Assembly (NCBI RefSeq): GCF_018614055.1
Contig: NZ_JAGGPB010000023.1
Location: forward strand, 62,001-126,000
DNA from: Streptomyces sp. ISL-98
GTDB taxonomy: Bacteria; Actinomycetota; Actinomycetes; Streptomycetales; Streptomycetaceae
DNA length: 64,000 bases
Direction of reading: 5' to 3'
Below are positions 53,016 through 62,496 of this stretch, piece after piece. Made by a program: the position numbers and the translations under genes. Within the stretch, counting starts at the first letter, position 1, and each line of letters begins with the position of its first letter. The notes beneath the pieces were generated by a model. That model was not told where the DNA came from, searched no databases, and saw only the letters and a list, made by a program, of their open reading frames with translations.

Positions 53016-53999
53016 TCAGTGATCTTGGTCGAGGATTTCCGACTGCGCGATGAGGAAGCCGAGTTGAGCGCGGCTGCCGCTGCCCAGGGTGGCGGCGAGC
53101 TTGGCTATGTGGGCCCGGCAGGTGCGGACGTTCATGCCGAGGCGGCGGGCGATGGCCTCGTCCACGTAACCCTCTACGAGCAGTTTGGCTATCGAGCGCT
53201 GTACGCCGGATATGCCGTCGGGGGTGTGGCTGTACGAGACCTGCTCCTGGAGGGGGACCGCGCGCTGCCAGAACTGTTCGAAGACCGCGGCGAGGTAGTC
53301 GACCAGGCCCGGGTGACGCAGTTCCAGGGCGACTTGGCGGTCGTCGCGCGCGGGTATGAAGGCGACCGTGCGGTCGAAGATGATCAGGCGGCCGAAGAGC
53401 TCTTCGAGCGTACGTATCTCCAGCTTGCCGTCGGCCAGGCGCTCCGCGTAGGCGAGAGTGCCCTGGCTGTGGCGGACGGTGTGCTGGTAAAGCGTGCGAA
53501 TGCGAACGCCGCGCTCGATCAGCGGCCGGTCGCGTTCCAGTGCTTGCGTCAGCACATTCGCGCTCCGGCCGCCGCCGGGTTGAACCGTGAGCATCTCGCT
53601 GTGGCACTCGGCGGTCGCGAGGTTGAGCGCACCGTTGATCCGGTCGAACCCCTCCAGCACGGTGATGGCATGAGTGGGCGCCGGACTCTGGGCGCTGATG
53701 GCCATGAACGGCTCGAAAGCATCGGTGAGCTCGACCGAGAGCCGTCTACGCTCCTGGATCTCGCGTTCAAGGGGGTGAAGGCGCTGCGCGAGAACGGCGG
53801 ACGGCGGAACAGGGCGGAGCCAGTTCGGGTCGTCCGGGTCGGGATGAAGCAGGGCGAACTCCAGGAGGCAGGGGGCAGGTTCCACCTCCGCGCGGGGGAT
53901 GCGTCCGGTCCCCAATGCACTGGCGTAAAGTCGCGCCCCCTCGTCGCACAATTCAGTCACGGCGTGGGCATGTGTCGGGTTTGAGCTGAATACTGGCAA
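53016..53999 (-). CDS. LuxR-type HTH regulator paired with a repeat peptide
   Basis: 327 aa. Residues 1-250 are a sensor-like region with no named domain that I can identify. The C-terminal helix-turn-helix (GVQRSIAKLLVEGYVDEAIARR, then MNVRTCRAHIAKLAATLG) is LuxR/NarL-like. Start taken as TTG 53999, after GGTGGAGAT; this is uncertain. It is divergent from the secreted DSGWD peptide gene (112 bases apart), suggesting that the peptide, or something sensed with it, controls or is controlled by this protein. Confidence 0.8.
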   Translation of the reverse strand: MPVFSSNPTHAHAVTELCDEGARLYASALGTGRIPRAEVEPAPCLLEFALLHPDPDDPNWLRPVPPSAVLAQRLHPLEREIQERRRLSVELTDAFEPFMAISAQSPAPTHAITVLEGFDRINGALNLATAECHSEMLTVQPGGGRSANVLTQALERDRPLIERGVRIRTLYQHTVRHSQGTLAYAERLADGKLEIRTLEELFGRLIIFDRTVAFIPARDDRQVALELRHPGLVDYLAAVFEQFWQRAVPLQEQVSYSHTPDGISGVQRSIAKLLVEGYVDEAIARRLGMNVRTCRAHIAKLAATLGSGSRAQLGFLIAQSEILDQDH

Positions 54000-54111
54000 A
54001 TCTCCACCCCCCAGGGTCCTGAACGTGCAGGAACATGATGCATCGTTCCTGTGGCACTGACGTGCCTGAATGAGCCATCGTCTTGTGACGCGGGGGAGAG
54101 GAATCCATCAA

Positions 54112-54360
54112 GTGAGGACGAAGCCGACTATGTACAAGAGAATGCTTCGCTCGGTGCTTGCCGGTCTTTTCTCCGCGGCCGTGGCCTTCGGGGCGATGAG
54201 TGGCGCCGGCCTTGTTTCGGGCAACGCTCGAGCGGAAACCCCGCCGGACTCCGGCTGGGATGTGATCCAGGCCGGGTCGTTGGACTCGGGCTGGGATGTG
54301 GTTCAGGCCGGGTCGTTGGACTCGGGCTGGGACACCGCACCGGCCAAGTCGGACGCATGA
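54112..54360 (+). CDS. Secreted small peptide with three DSGWD repeats
   Basis: 82 aa from GTG 54112 (GGAGAGG 10 bases upstream; ATG 54130 would give 76 aa). A signal peptide (MLRSVLAGLFSAAVAFGAM, ending around NARAET) precedes three tandem units: DSGWDVIQAGSL, DSGWDVVQAGSL and DSGWDTAPAK. The DNA repeats as 36-bp units at 54247, 54283 and 54319 and differs mainly at silent sites, so the peptide is conserved. Repeated cores with a single Trp recall multi-core RiPP precursors or signal peptides. Coupled to the Rieske-like gene. Confidence 0.75.
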   Translation: MRTKPTMYKRMLRSVLAGLFSAAVAFGAMSGAGLVSGNARAETPPDSGWDVIQAGSLDSGWDVVQAGSLDSGWDTAPAKSDA

Positions 54361-54677
54361 CCGTTCCACCGGACGACCGTACCTTCAGGCGCGAAATGGC
54401 CACCGCCTACCGTTCGGGCTGGCACTTCATCGACCTGGTCACGGCCATTCCCCACCGTGGCGACTCGCTGATGGTCACCCTGTTCGGCGAACCGATCCTG
54501 GTCGCGCGCGAAGAGGACGAGGACGTCCGTGCCTATCGGTGCCTCCGCAAGCCCCGGGGGGCTCCACAACCCGTTCGCTGTGCCGTGCGCTACGGCATGG
54601 TTTTCGTCAATCTCGACCAGCGCGACCACCAGCTGATCGAGCCAAATGCCAGCACCGCCACCCCCCGCAGCGCCTGA
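54357..54677 (+). CDS. Rieske-fold protein lacking Fe-S ligands
   Basis: 106 aa; ATG overlaps the peptide gene stop (ATGA). SGWHFIDLVTAIPHRGDSLM, LFGEPILVAREEDEDVRAYRC and YGMVFVNLDQRD match the start of Rieske ring-hydroxylating oxygenase α subunits. The CxH and CxxH ligands are not present (the region reads RCLRKPRG and VRCAVRYG), so no 2Fe-2S cluster is expected, and the catalytic mononuclear-iron domain is absent. It may bind the peptide rather than act as an oxygenase. Confidence 0.6.
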   Translation: MTVPPDDRTFRREMATAYRSGWHFIDLVTAIPHRGDSLMVTLFGEPILVAREEDEDVRAYRCLRKPRGAPQPVRCAVRYGMVFVNLDQRDHQLIEPNASTATPRSA

Positions 54678-54724
54678 CGCGATTCCCCCGTCGTTAAAAA
54701 TCGCCCAGGCGCTCCCCCACACAG

Positions 54725-54758
54725 CGGCGCCATCGTGGACCTGAACACGATGGCGCCG
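54725..54758. terminator. Hairpin terminator after the Rieske-like gene
   Basis: 13-base arms (CGGCGCCATCGTG and complement) around GACCTGAA, then TTGTG. It lies between the Rieske-like gene and the convergent PPOX gene. Confidence 0.75.
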
Positions 54759-54823
54759 TTGTGCTGCGCCCGGCCGGTCCGGCCGGTCTCAGCTGCGCCC
54801 AGGTGTTTCACGCCCGGGTGTTT

Positions 54824-55240
54824 TCATTCGGGAAGCGGTGCGCGGCCCAGTGCCCTCTCCAGGGCGATCTCGATCAGTACGCGGTCCGGGTTCGGGGACG
54901 GCATCCGCTCGTACCGCTCCGCGTAGCGGCGTACCGCGTCCGCGATCACGTCCGGCTCTGTACGGACCACCGCGCGCCCTTCGAGCGTCGCCCAGTACCC
55001 GCCCTGCACCTGGCAGACGGCGACCTGCGCGCCCAGCTCGCCCGCTGCCTGCACATTGGCGACCTTCGTGCTGTTCTTGTTGGTGATGACGCGGGCGAGC
55101 CCGGCCTCCGGGTCGTACGTCACTCCGACCGGCACGACGTGCGGCGAGCCGTTCGGGCGCAGGGTCGTCAGCGTGCAGAGGTGGCGCTCGCGCCAGAAGG
55201 CCAGGTACTCCGGGCCGGGGTTGCGTACGTCGATGGGCAT
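54824..55240 (-). CDS. PPOX-class (F420/FMN split-barrel) oxidoreductase
   Basis: 138 aa. FMN- or F420-binding split barrel: LCTLTTLRPNGSPHVVPVGVTYD, RVITNKNSTKVANV and ARALGRAPLPE end. Family members reduce small molecules with F420H2. No partner in the immediate neighbourhood. Confidence 0.85.
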   Translation of the reverse strand: MPIDVRNPGPEYLAFWRERHLCTLTTLRPNGSPHVVPVGVTYDPEAGLARVITNKNSTKVANVQAAGELGAQVAVCQVQGGYWATLEGRAVVRTEPDVIADAVRRYAERYERMPSPNPDRVLIEIALERALGRAPLPE

Positions 55241-55284
55241 GCCTGAAAGCGTAGTCCCGGGGGTCAGTTCGCTATCGCCCCAAG

Positions 55285-55305
55285 CTTGAGTGGAATAGAC
55301 TCAAC
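55285..55305 (+). promoter_or_regulatory. HspR (HAIR) operator of clpB
   Basis: CTTGAGT-N7-ACTCAAC, one mismatch from the perfect dnaK site. It lies 75 bases before the clpB start. Confidence 0.9.
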
Positions 55306-55379
55306 TTTGTGCACGCTGAATGAGTCATAGCTGGTGATTGGCCCACTTAGCAAGGGTTTGCCAGGAGGAGAGAGCGCAC

Positions 55380-58019
55380 GTGGATGCAGAGCTGACCAAC
55401 AAGAGCCGGGATGCGATCCAGGCGGCGAGCAATCGCGCCGTGCAGGACGGACACGCGGACCTGACCCCCGCGCATCTGCTGCTGGCCCTGCTCGCGGGCG
55501 AGGACAACGCGAACATCATCGACCTGCTGGCCGCCGTGGACGCGGACCAGGCGGCCGTACGCGGCGGAGCCGAGCGGCTGCTCGCCGCGCTGCCCAGCGT
55601 CACCGGGGCCACCGTCGCCCCGCCCCAGCCCAATCGCGAGCTGCTGGCCGTCATCGCCGACGCCAACCAGCGGGCGAAGGAGCTCGGCGACGACTATCTC
55701 TCCACCGAGCACCTGCTCATCGGCATCGCAGCCAAGGGCGGCAAGGCCGGGGACATACTCTCCGCGGAGGGGGCTACTGCCAAGAAGCTCCTCGACATGT
55801 TCGAAAAGATCAGGGGAGGGCGCCGGGTGACCACACCCGACCCGGAGGGCCAGTACAAGGCCCTGGAGAAGTTCGGCACCGACTTCACGGCCGCCGCGCG
55901 CGAAGGCAAGCTCGACCCGGTCATCGGCCGGGACCAGGAGATCCGCCGCGTCGTACAGGTGCTGTCGCGGCGTACGAAGAACAACCCGGTGCTGATCGGT
56001 GAGCCGGGCGTCGGCAAGACGGCCGTCGTCGAAGGGCTCGCCCAGCGCATCATCAAGGGCGATGTGCCCGAGTCGCTCAAGAACAAGCGGCTGGTGGCGC
56101 TCGACCTCGGCGCGATGGTCGCCGGGGCGAAGTACCGCGGCGAGTTCGAGGAGCGGCTGAAGACTGTCCTCTCCGAGATCAAGGCGAGCGACGGCCAGAT
56201 CATCACCTTCATCGACGAGCTGCACACCGTCGTCGGCGCGGGCGCGGGCGGCGACTCCGCCATGGACGCGGGCAACATGCTCAAGCCGATGCTGGCCCGC
56301 GGCGAGCTCCGCATGGTCGGTGCGACGACCCTCGACGAGTACCGGGAGCGGATCGAGAAGGACCCGGCCCTGGAGCGCCGCTTCCAGCAGGTGCTGGTCG
56401 CCGAGCCGAGTGTCGAGGACACGATCGCCATTCTGCGGGGGCTCAAGGGGCGGTACGAGGCCCACCACAAGGTGCAGATCGCGGACTCCGCGCTGGTCGC
56501 GGCCGCCTCGCTCTCCGACCGGTACATCACGTCGCGCTTCCTCCCCGACAAGGCCATCGACCTCGTCGACGAAGCCGCGTCCCGGCTCCGTATGGAGATC
56601 GACTCGTCGCCCGTCGAGATCGACGAGCTGCAGCGCGCCGTCGACCGGCTGCGGATGGAGGAGCTCGCGCTCAAGAACGAATCCGACCCGGCGAGCAAGC
56701 AGCGGCTGGAGAAGCTCCGCCGCGACCTCGCCGACAAGGAGGAGGAGCTGCGCGGCCTCAACGCCCGCTGGGAGAAGGAGAAGCAGGGCCTCAACCGCGT
56801 CGGTGAGCTGAAGGAGAAGCTCGACGAACTGCGCGGCCAGGCCGAGCGCGCCCAGCGAGACGGCGACTTCGACACGGCCTCCAAGCTGCTGTACGGGGAG
56901 ATCCCCGGCCTGGAGCGGGAGCTGGAGGAGGCCGCGGCCGCCGAGGCGGAGGTCCGTACCGACACCATGGTCAAGGAGGAGGTCGGCCCCGACGACATCG
57001 CCGATGTGGTCGGCTCCTGGACCGGCATCCCGGCCGGGCGGCTCCTCGAAGGCGAGACGCAGAAGCTGCTGCGCATGGAGGACGAACTGGGCCGGCGGCT
57101 CATCGGGCAGCACGAGGCGGTCCGTGCGGTCTCGGACGCGGTACGCCGCACACGTGCCGGAATCGCGGACCCCGACCGCCCGACGGGCTCGTTCCTCTTC
57201 CTCGGCCCGACCGGTGTCGGCAAGACCGAGCTGGCCAAGGCGCTCGCGGACTTCCTCTTCGACGACGAGCGGGCCATGATCCGCATCGACATGAGCGAGT
57301 ACGGCGAGAAGCACAGCGTGGCGCGGCTGGTGGGCGCTCCCCCCGGCTACGTCGGCTACGAGGAGGGCGGCCAGCTCACGGAGGCGGTGCGCAGGCGCCC
57401 GTACAGCGTCGTACTCCTCGACGAGGTCGAGAAGGCGCATCCGGAGGTCTTCGACATCCTGCTCCAGGTCCTCGACGACGGCCGCCTCACCGACGGGCAG
57501 GGCCGGACGGTCGACTTCCGCAACACCATCCTCGTCCTGACCTCGAACCTCGGCAGTCAGTTCTTGAGTGGGCACAGCCTCGTCGATCCCCCAAGCTCTT
57601 CGAGCAGGGGGTACCCCCAGACCGGCGAGGAAGAGAAGAAGCAGCAGGTCCTGGAGATCGTACGGGCCTCCTTCAAGCCGGAATTCCTCAACCGGCTCGA
57701 CGACCTGGTCGTCTTCTCGGCCCTGTCGAAGGACGAGCTGGCGCACATCGCCGAGCTCCAGATCGGGCGCCTCGCCAAGCGGCTCGCCGACCGCCGCCTC
57801 ACCCTCGACATCACCCCGGCCGCGCTGGCCTGGCTGGCGGACAAGGGCATGGACCCGGCGTACGGCGCACGGCCCCTGCGCCGCCTCATCCAGACGGCGA
57901 TCGGGGACCGGCTCGCGAAGGAGATCCTCGCGGGCGAGGTCACGGACGGCGACACGGTGCGGGTGGATGTTGCGGGGGACGGCCTGATCGTGGGCCCGGC
58001 GCCGGTCAAGACGCTGTGA
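55380..58019 (+). CDS. clpB: ClpB disaggregase
   Basis: 879 aa from GTG 55380 (AGGAGGAG at about 10 bases). N-terminal Clp domain, first AAA+ with GEPGVGKTAVVEG, long coiled-coil middle domain (ELQRAVDRLRMEELALKNE), second AAA+ with GPTGVGKTELAKA. Dissolves aggregates with DnaK. After VLTSNLGSQFL the frame holds an in-frame insert of about 12 residues (LVDPPSSSSRGYPQTG) encoded by a palindromic repeat (57588-57618). Confidence 0.97.
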   Translation: MDAELTNKSRDAIQAASNRAVQDGHADLTPAHLLLALLAGEDNANIIDLLAAVDADQAAVRGGAERLLAALPSVTGATVAPPQPNRELLAVIADANQRAKELGDDYLSTEHLLIGIAAKGGKAGDILSAEGATAKKLLDMFEKIRGGRRVTTPDPEGQYKALEKFGTDFTAAAREGKLDPVIGRDQEIRRVVQVLSRRTKNNPVLIGEPGVGKTAVVEGLAQRIIKGDVPESLKNKRLVALDLGAMVAGAKYRGEFEERLKTVLSEIKASDGQIITFIDELHTVVGAGAGGDSAMDAGNMLKPMLARGELRMVGATTLDEYRERIEKDPALERRFQQVLVAEPSVEDTIAILRGLKGRYEAHHKVQIADSALVAAASLSDRYITSRFLPDKAIDLVDEAASRLRMEIDSSPVEIDELQRAVDRLRMEELALKNESDPASKQRLEKLRRDLADKEEELRGLNARWEKEKQGLNRVGELKEKLDELRGQAERAQRDGDFDTASKLLYGEIPGLERELEEAAAAEAEVRTDTMVKEEVGPDDIADVVGSWTGIPAGRLLEGETQKLLRMEDELGRRLIGQHEAVRAVSDAVRRTRAGIADPDRPTGSFLFLGPTGVGKTELAKALADFLFDDERAMIRIDMSEYGEKHSVARLVGAPPGYVGYEEGGQLTEAVRRRPYSVVLLDEVEKAHPEVFDILLQVLDDGRLTDGQGRTVDFRNTILVLTSNLGSQFLSGHSLVDPPSSSSRGYPQTGEEEKKQQVLEIVRASFKPEFLNRLDDLVVFSALSKDELAHIAELQIGRLAKRLADRRLTLDITPAALAWLADKGMDPAYGARPLRRLIQTAIGDRLAKEILAGEVTDGDTVRVDVAGDGLIVGPAPVKTL
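57588..57618. repeat. REP-like palindromic repeat inside clpB
   Basis: CCCCCAAGCTC, loop TTC, GAGC-A-GGGGG, then TACCCCC. This pattern resembles a short intergenic repeat common in streptomycete genomes, as I recall it. Here it sits in-frame within the second AAA+ domain of clpB. Confidence 0.7.
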
Positions 58020-58143
58020 GGCGCTGCGAAGCGCTGCAAGGCGGACTCGGGGCCCGGCGGATTCGGGGCGGAGGGTTGCCGGACGGCAATCGGGGCTAGG
58101 GTCGATAGAAGTAACGGCATGCCATCCTCAGGAGTACCCAGCG

Positions 58144-58680
58144 ATGTCTATTGACCCCTCCTCGATTCCGAACTTCGGGGGCCAGCCCGAACCGCAGCCG
58201 GAAGGGCCGACGGGCCCCGTCGTCCCCGACCAGGACCTCGTCAAGCAGCTGCTCGAGCAGATGGAGCTGAAGTACGTCGTCGACGACGAGGGCGACCTCG
58301 CCGCGCCGTGGGAGGAATTCCGTACGTACTTCATGTTCCGCGGCGAGGACGACCAGCAGGTCTTCTCCGTCCGTACCTTCTACGACCGTCCGCATCAGAT
58401 CGAGGAGAAGATCCAGCTCCTTGAGCTGATCGACGACTGGAACCGCCGCACGCTGTGGCCCAAGGTCTACAGCCACACCCACGACGACGGCACCGTCCGC
58501 CTCATCGGTGAGGCGCAGATGCTGATCGGCACCGGCGTCAGCCTTGAGCACTTCGTGTCGTCGACGGTCAGCTGGGTGCGGGCCTCGATCGAGTTCGACA
58601 AGTGGCTCGTCGAGCAGCTCGGCCTGGAGAAGGACGTCGACTCCGCAGACGGAGACGGCGACAGCGACGGCGACGCCTGA
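58144..58680 (+). CDS. YbjN-domain protein
   Basis: 178 aa. YbjN-like core (LVKQLLEQMELKYVVDDEGDL, FYDRPHQIEEKIQLLELIDDWNRRTLWPK) resembling class I secretion chaperones, with a proline-rich N-terminus and Asp-rich tail (DSADGDGDSDGDA). Function unknown in actinobacteria. Stands alone between clpB and a convergent transferase gene. Confidence 0.85.
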   Translation: MSIDPSSIPNFGGQPEPQPEGPTGPVVPDQDLVKQLLEQMELKYVVDDEGDLAAPWEEFRTYFMFRGEDDQQVFSVRTFYDRPHQIEEKIQLLELIDDWNRRTLWPKVYSHTHDDGTVRLIGEAQMLIGTGVSLEHFVSSTVSWVRASIEFDKWLVEQLGLEKDVDSADGDGDSDGDA

Positions 58681-58705
58681 ACGGGAGGTCCTGCAAAGGG
58701 CGGTC

Positions 58706-59902
58706 CTACAAAGGCACCGGGGCGATCGTCACCAGATACGTCCCGTAGCTCAGCGAAAGCCCGGCCAGGGCGGCGGTCACCACGACCGCGGCTCGGGGCC
58801 GGGCTTTTGCCATGGCGCCCGCGAGGGGGATCAGCAGGGGGAAGGCGGGCAGCAGGAAGCGGGCCTTGGACTCGAAGAAGCCGGAGCCGCCGACCGTGAT
58901 CAGCACCAGTACGGCCGTGTAGACGAGCAGCGGCAGCGGCGGGCGGTCCAGCAGGAACAGCGCGAACAGCACCAGCGCCGCCGCGACGATCACCAGCACC
59001 ATCGCGAACGACAGGCGCTCGGGGGCGAGCAGCAGGCGGCGTACGAAGCGCAGTGACCCGGCGCCGAAGTCGAAGCGCGAGGTCCAGCCGGCCTGTACCG
59101 CGAAATACCCGCCCAGCGGGTCGCCCCGCCCTGCCCCCACCCACAGCACGAAGCCGCACCAGCCGAGCGGTGCGACGGCGGCGCCGGTCCAGATCTGCCA
59201 GGGCATACGGCCGCGGCGCTTCCACAGTTCGTACGCCGCTGCCGCGCCCACCGCCGCCGCGACGGCGATGCCGTTGGGCCTGGCCAGACCGGCCAGCGCG
59301 GCCAGGGTTCCGGCCCAGAGCCAGCGGCCGCTGAGCACGGCGTACAGCGACCAGGCGGCGAAGGCGGCGAGCACCGGCTCCGTGTACGCCATGGTCAGCA
59401 CGACCGAGTGCGGGAGCAGGGCCCAGAGCAGGACCAGCAGAGTGCCGGTGGGGCGGCCGTACAGGCGCTCGCCGATCAGGTAGATGCCGCAGGCGGCTGC
59501 GGCTGCCGCGGCCCAGGCGATCAGGAGCCCGGCGGCGCCCGATGAGAGCGGGACGGGGACGAGGGTGGTGAGCGTCCGGATCAGTGCCGGGTAGAGCGGG
59601 AAGAAGGCCAGGTCGCTCTGGACGACGGCGCCGTCGGCGAAGGTGAGGGTGCGGTGGCCGTAGCCGTGGGCGGCGATTCCCGTGTACCACCGCGAGTCCC
59701 AGATGTCGCCGAGCCGCGTGAGCGGGTTCTTGCCGACGTGCCAGGAGGTGAGGGCAACCGCGAGGAGCCCGGCCAGCCGGACGGCGGCGAAGAGCGCGAG
59801 CGCGGGGATGGCGCGGCGCAGGGCGGTGCGGATTGTGGGGACGCCCGCGGAGGTACGGGGGGCGGGCCGGACGGCGGCTCTCTCGGCGGTGTCGGCGGAC
59901 AC
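58706..59902 (-). CDS. Membrane glycosyltransferase (mannosyltransferase-like)
   Basis: 398 aa from GTG 59902, with GGAGG 6 bases upstream. About 10 transmembrane helices. The first loop has DIWDSRWYTGIAAHGYG, with the acidic pair typical of polyprenol-phosphate-dependent mannosyltransferases (PIG-V/GT-C fold). Likely adds a sugar to an extracellular protein or lipid; acceptor unknown. Confidence 0.8.
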   Translation of the reverse strand: MSADTAERAAVRPAPRTSAGVPTIRTALRRAIPALALFAAVRLAGLLAVALTSWHVGKNPLTRLGDIWDSRWYTGIAAHGYGHRTLTFADGAVVQSDLAFFPLYPALIRTLTTLVPVPLSSGAAGLLIAWAAAAAAACGIYLIGERLYGRPTGTLLVLLWALLPHSVVLTMAYTEPVLAAFAAWSLYAVLSGRWLWAGTLAALAGLARPNGIAVAAAVGAAAAYELWKRRGRMPWQIWTGAAVAPLGWCGFVLWVGAGRGDPLGGYFAVQAGWTSRFDFGAGSLRFVRRLLLAPERLSFAMVLVIVAAALVLFALFLLDRPPLPLLVYTAVLVLITVGGSGFFESKARFLLPAFPLLIPLAGAMAKARPRAAVVVTAALAGLSLSYGTYLVTIAPVPL

Positions 59903-60055
59903 GGTGTACCTCCGGGCGCGCGGGTTGTACAACCCGACGATGGGCGGAGGCGGGAGGGGGCGCGAGCGGGGGGCGGCCGAGTGGGCGTACGGGACGCCGG
60001 GGCGTGCGTTGCGGGGCTGTTTCGCAGGCAACCCGCAGCGCACGCCGCATCCGGC

Positions 60056-61237
<1,182 letters not shown>

Positions 61238-61372
61238 GGCGGCCATCCTGGGCCGAACCTCTGGAGTTGCTCAAGTCTGCTTTCGCGGAGGTTGGCCGAG
61301 GGCATCCCCCTGTCACGCAAGAAGCAAGAAGCGAGTGCCTCGCTTCGGGGGATCGGAAAGTCGGTGAGGGGC

Positions 61373-61618
61373 ATGGAGTTCGGGTTGTTCGTACTGGTCG
61401 TTGTGGCGGTGGTGGTCGTGGCGCTTACCAGGGTCACGGGACGGCGCGGCGGACGGAATCGGTCCGGCCGTTACAGCGGCGGCGGCAGCAGCTGGTGGGC
61501 GGGCGGCAGCGGCAGCGGTGGTTCATCGTGCGGCAGCAGCGGTGGCTCCTCCTGCGGGGGCAGCTCGTCCTGCGGCGGCGGCGGTGGCGGCGGCGGATGT
61601 GGTGGCGGAGGCAGCTGA
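61373..61618 (+). CDS. Small membrane protein with Gly/Ser/Cys-rich tail
   Basis: 81 aa. N-terminal helix (FGLFVLVVVAVVVVALT) then basic stretch and a low-complexity tail of Gly, Ser and nine or so Cys residues (SCGSSGGSSCGG). Function unknown; the Cys-rich tail could bind metal. The ribosome site GAGGGG is unusually close to the ATG, so the start is tentative. Followed by a strong terminator. Confidence 0.6.
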   Translation: MEFGLFVLVVVAVVVVALTRVTGRRGGRNRSGRYSGGGSSWWAGGSGSGGSSCGSSGGSSCGGSSSCGGGGGGGGCGGGGS

Positions 61619-61671
61619 CACGGGGCAGCTGGTCCGCGTACCACCCTTCGCATCAGTCATGCACCACATCA

Positions 61672-61707
61672 GGCGCCCGGCGGGTAACTCCCGCCGGGCG
61701 CCCTTTT
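61672..61707 (+). terminator. Rho-independent-type terminator
   Basis: 13-base arms (GGCGCCCGGCGGG) around TAACT, followed by CTTTTG. Confidence 0.88.
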
Positions 61708-61926
61708 GTTGAACAGTTGAACTGCTTGGCCCCCGAGGGGGTGGAAACCCCTTCAAGTTGGGTAAAAATGCTATGAGCGGCGCGCGCTTCGTGATTCCCT
61801 CGCTGTGCAGAACGTCAGTCCTCGGACCTCATGTGGACCCGAGCGGGCGGTCCCCCGAATCCCCTGATCACACTTCCCGGGTGACCCCGGTCCACCCTTC
61901 CAAACGCCTGTTTGCGGAGCCCACAC

Positions 61927-62445
61927 ATGCTCACGACACTCAAGACCGCCTATACCGACACGCGTGCCGCCGATCTGGCGTGGGCGCTGGGTCGGGAGCC
62001 GCTGCCCGCCCTTGCTGTACTCGATCTCCAACTCGGCTGTGCCACACTCCAGTTGAGACTCCTCGGCGCGTCCCATCAAGTGCTCCTGGACGAGGCCGGA
62101 AATGCCTGCTCCGAGACCGTCGCCTGCATGCCGGGCAGCAGTACGCCGCTGCCGCTCGGGGTGGCAAAGAGATTCGGGGAGTGGGAGTACGAATTCGCGG
62201 CGCGCGTCGAGACGCTCTCGCAGGGCCAGTTCGCGGGGCGCGCGCAGGAACTCCTCGCGCTGGTCGCCGACCACCCCAACGGCCTCGCGGGCACGTTCCC
62301 CGGCAGTCCGCACGCGTTCACCGCGATGCTCGCGCAGCGGCACGAGGGGCAGGTGCGGTGGCGTACATGGCATGCGTATCCCCAGGAGGGGCGGCTGGTG
62401 GTGACGCGGTCACGAGTCGGCGCGCGTATGCCTGTCGCGCTGTAG
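61927..62445 (+). CDS. DUF2617 protein
   Basis: 172 aa. LAVLDLQLGCATLQLRLLGASHQVLL at the N-terminus and GLAGTFPGSPHAFTAMLA in the middle match the actinobacterial DUF2617 family. GGAG lies 8 bases before the ATG. It lies 51 bases upstream of the spermidine synthase-like gene; such pairs are common in streptomycetes. Confidence 0.8.
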   Translation: MLTTLKTAYTDTRAADLAWALGREPLPALAVLDLQLGCATLQLRLLGASHQVLLDEAGNACSETVACMPGSSTPLPLGVAKRFGEWEYEFAARVETLSQGQFAGRAQELLALVADHPNGLAGTFPGSPHAFTAMLAQRHEGQVRWRTWHAYPQEGRLVVTRSRVGARMPVAL

Positions 62446-62496
62446 TTGCACCCTTGTGGGTGACGGGCAGTGAGACAATTGTGACGTAGCGTTCGC

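Noticed and set aside
55347..57746. 799-codon minus-strand frame opposite clpB
   Set aside because: clpB carries all AAA+ motifs on the plus strand; the antisense product has no recognisable feature.
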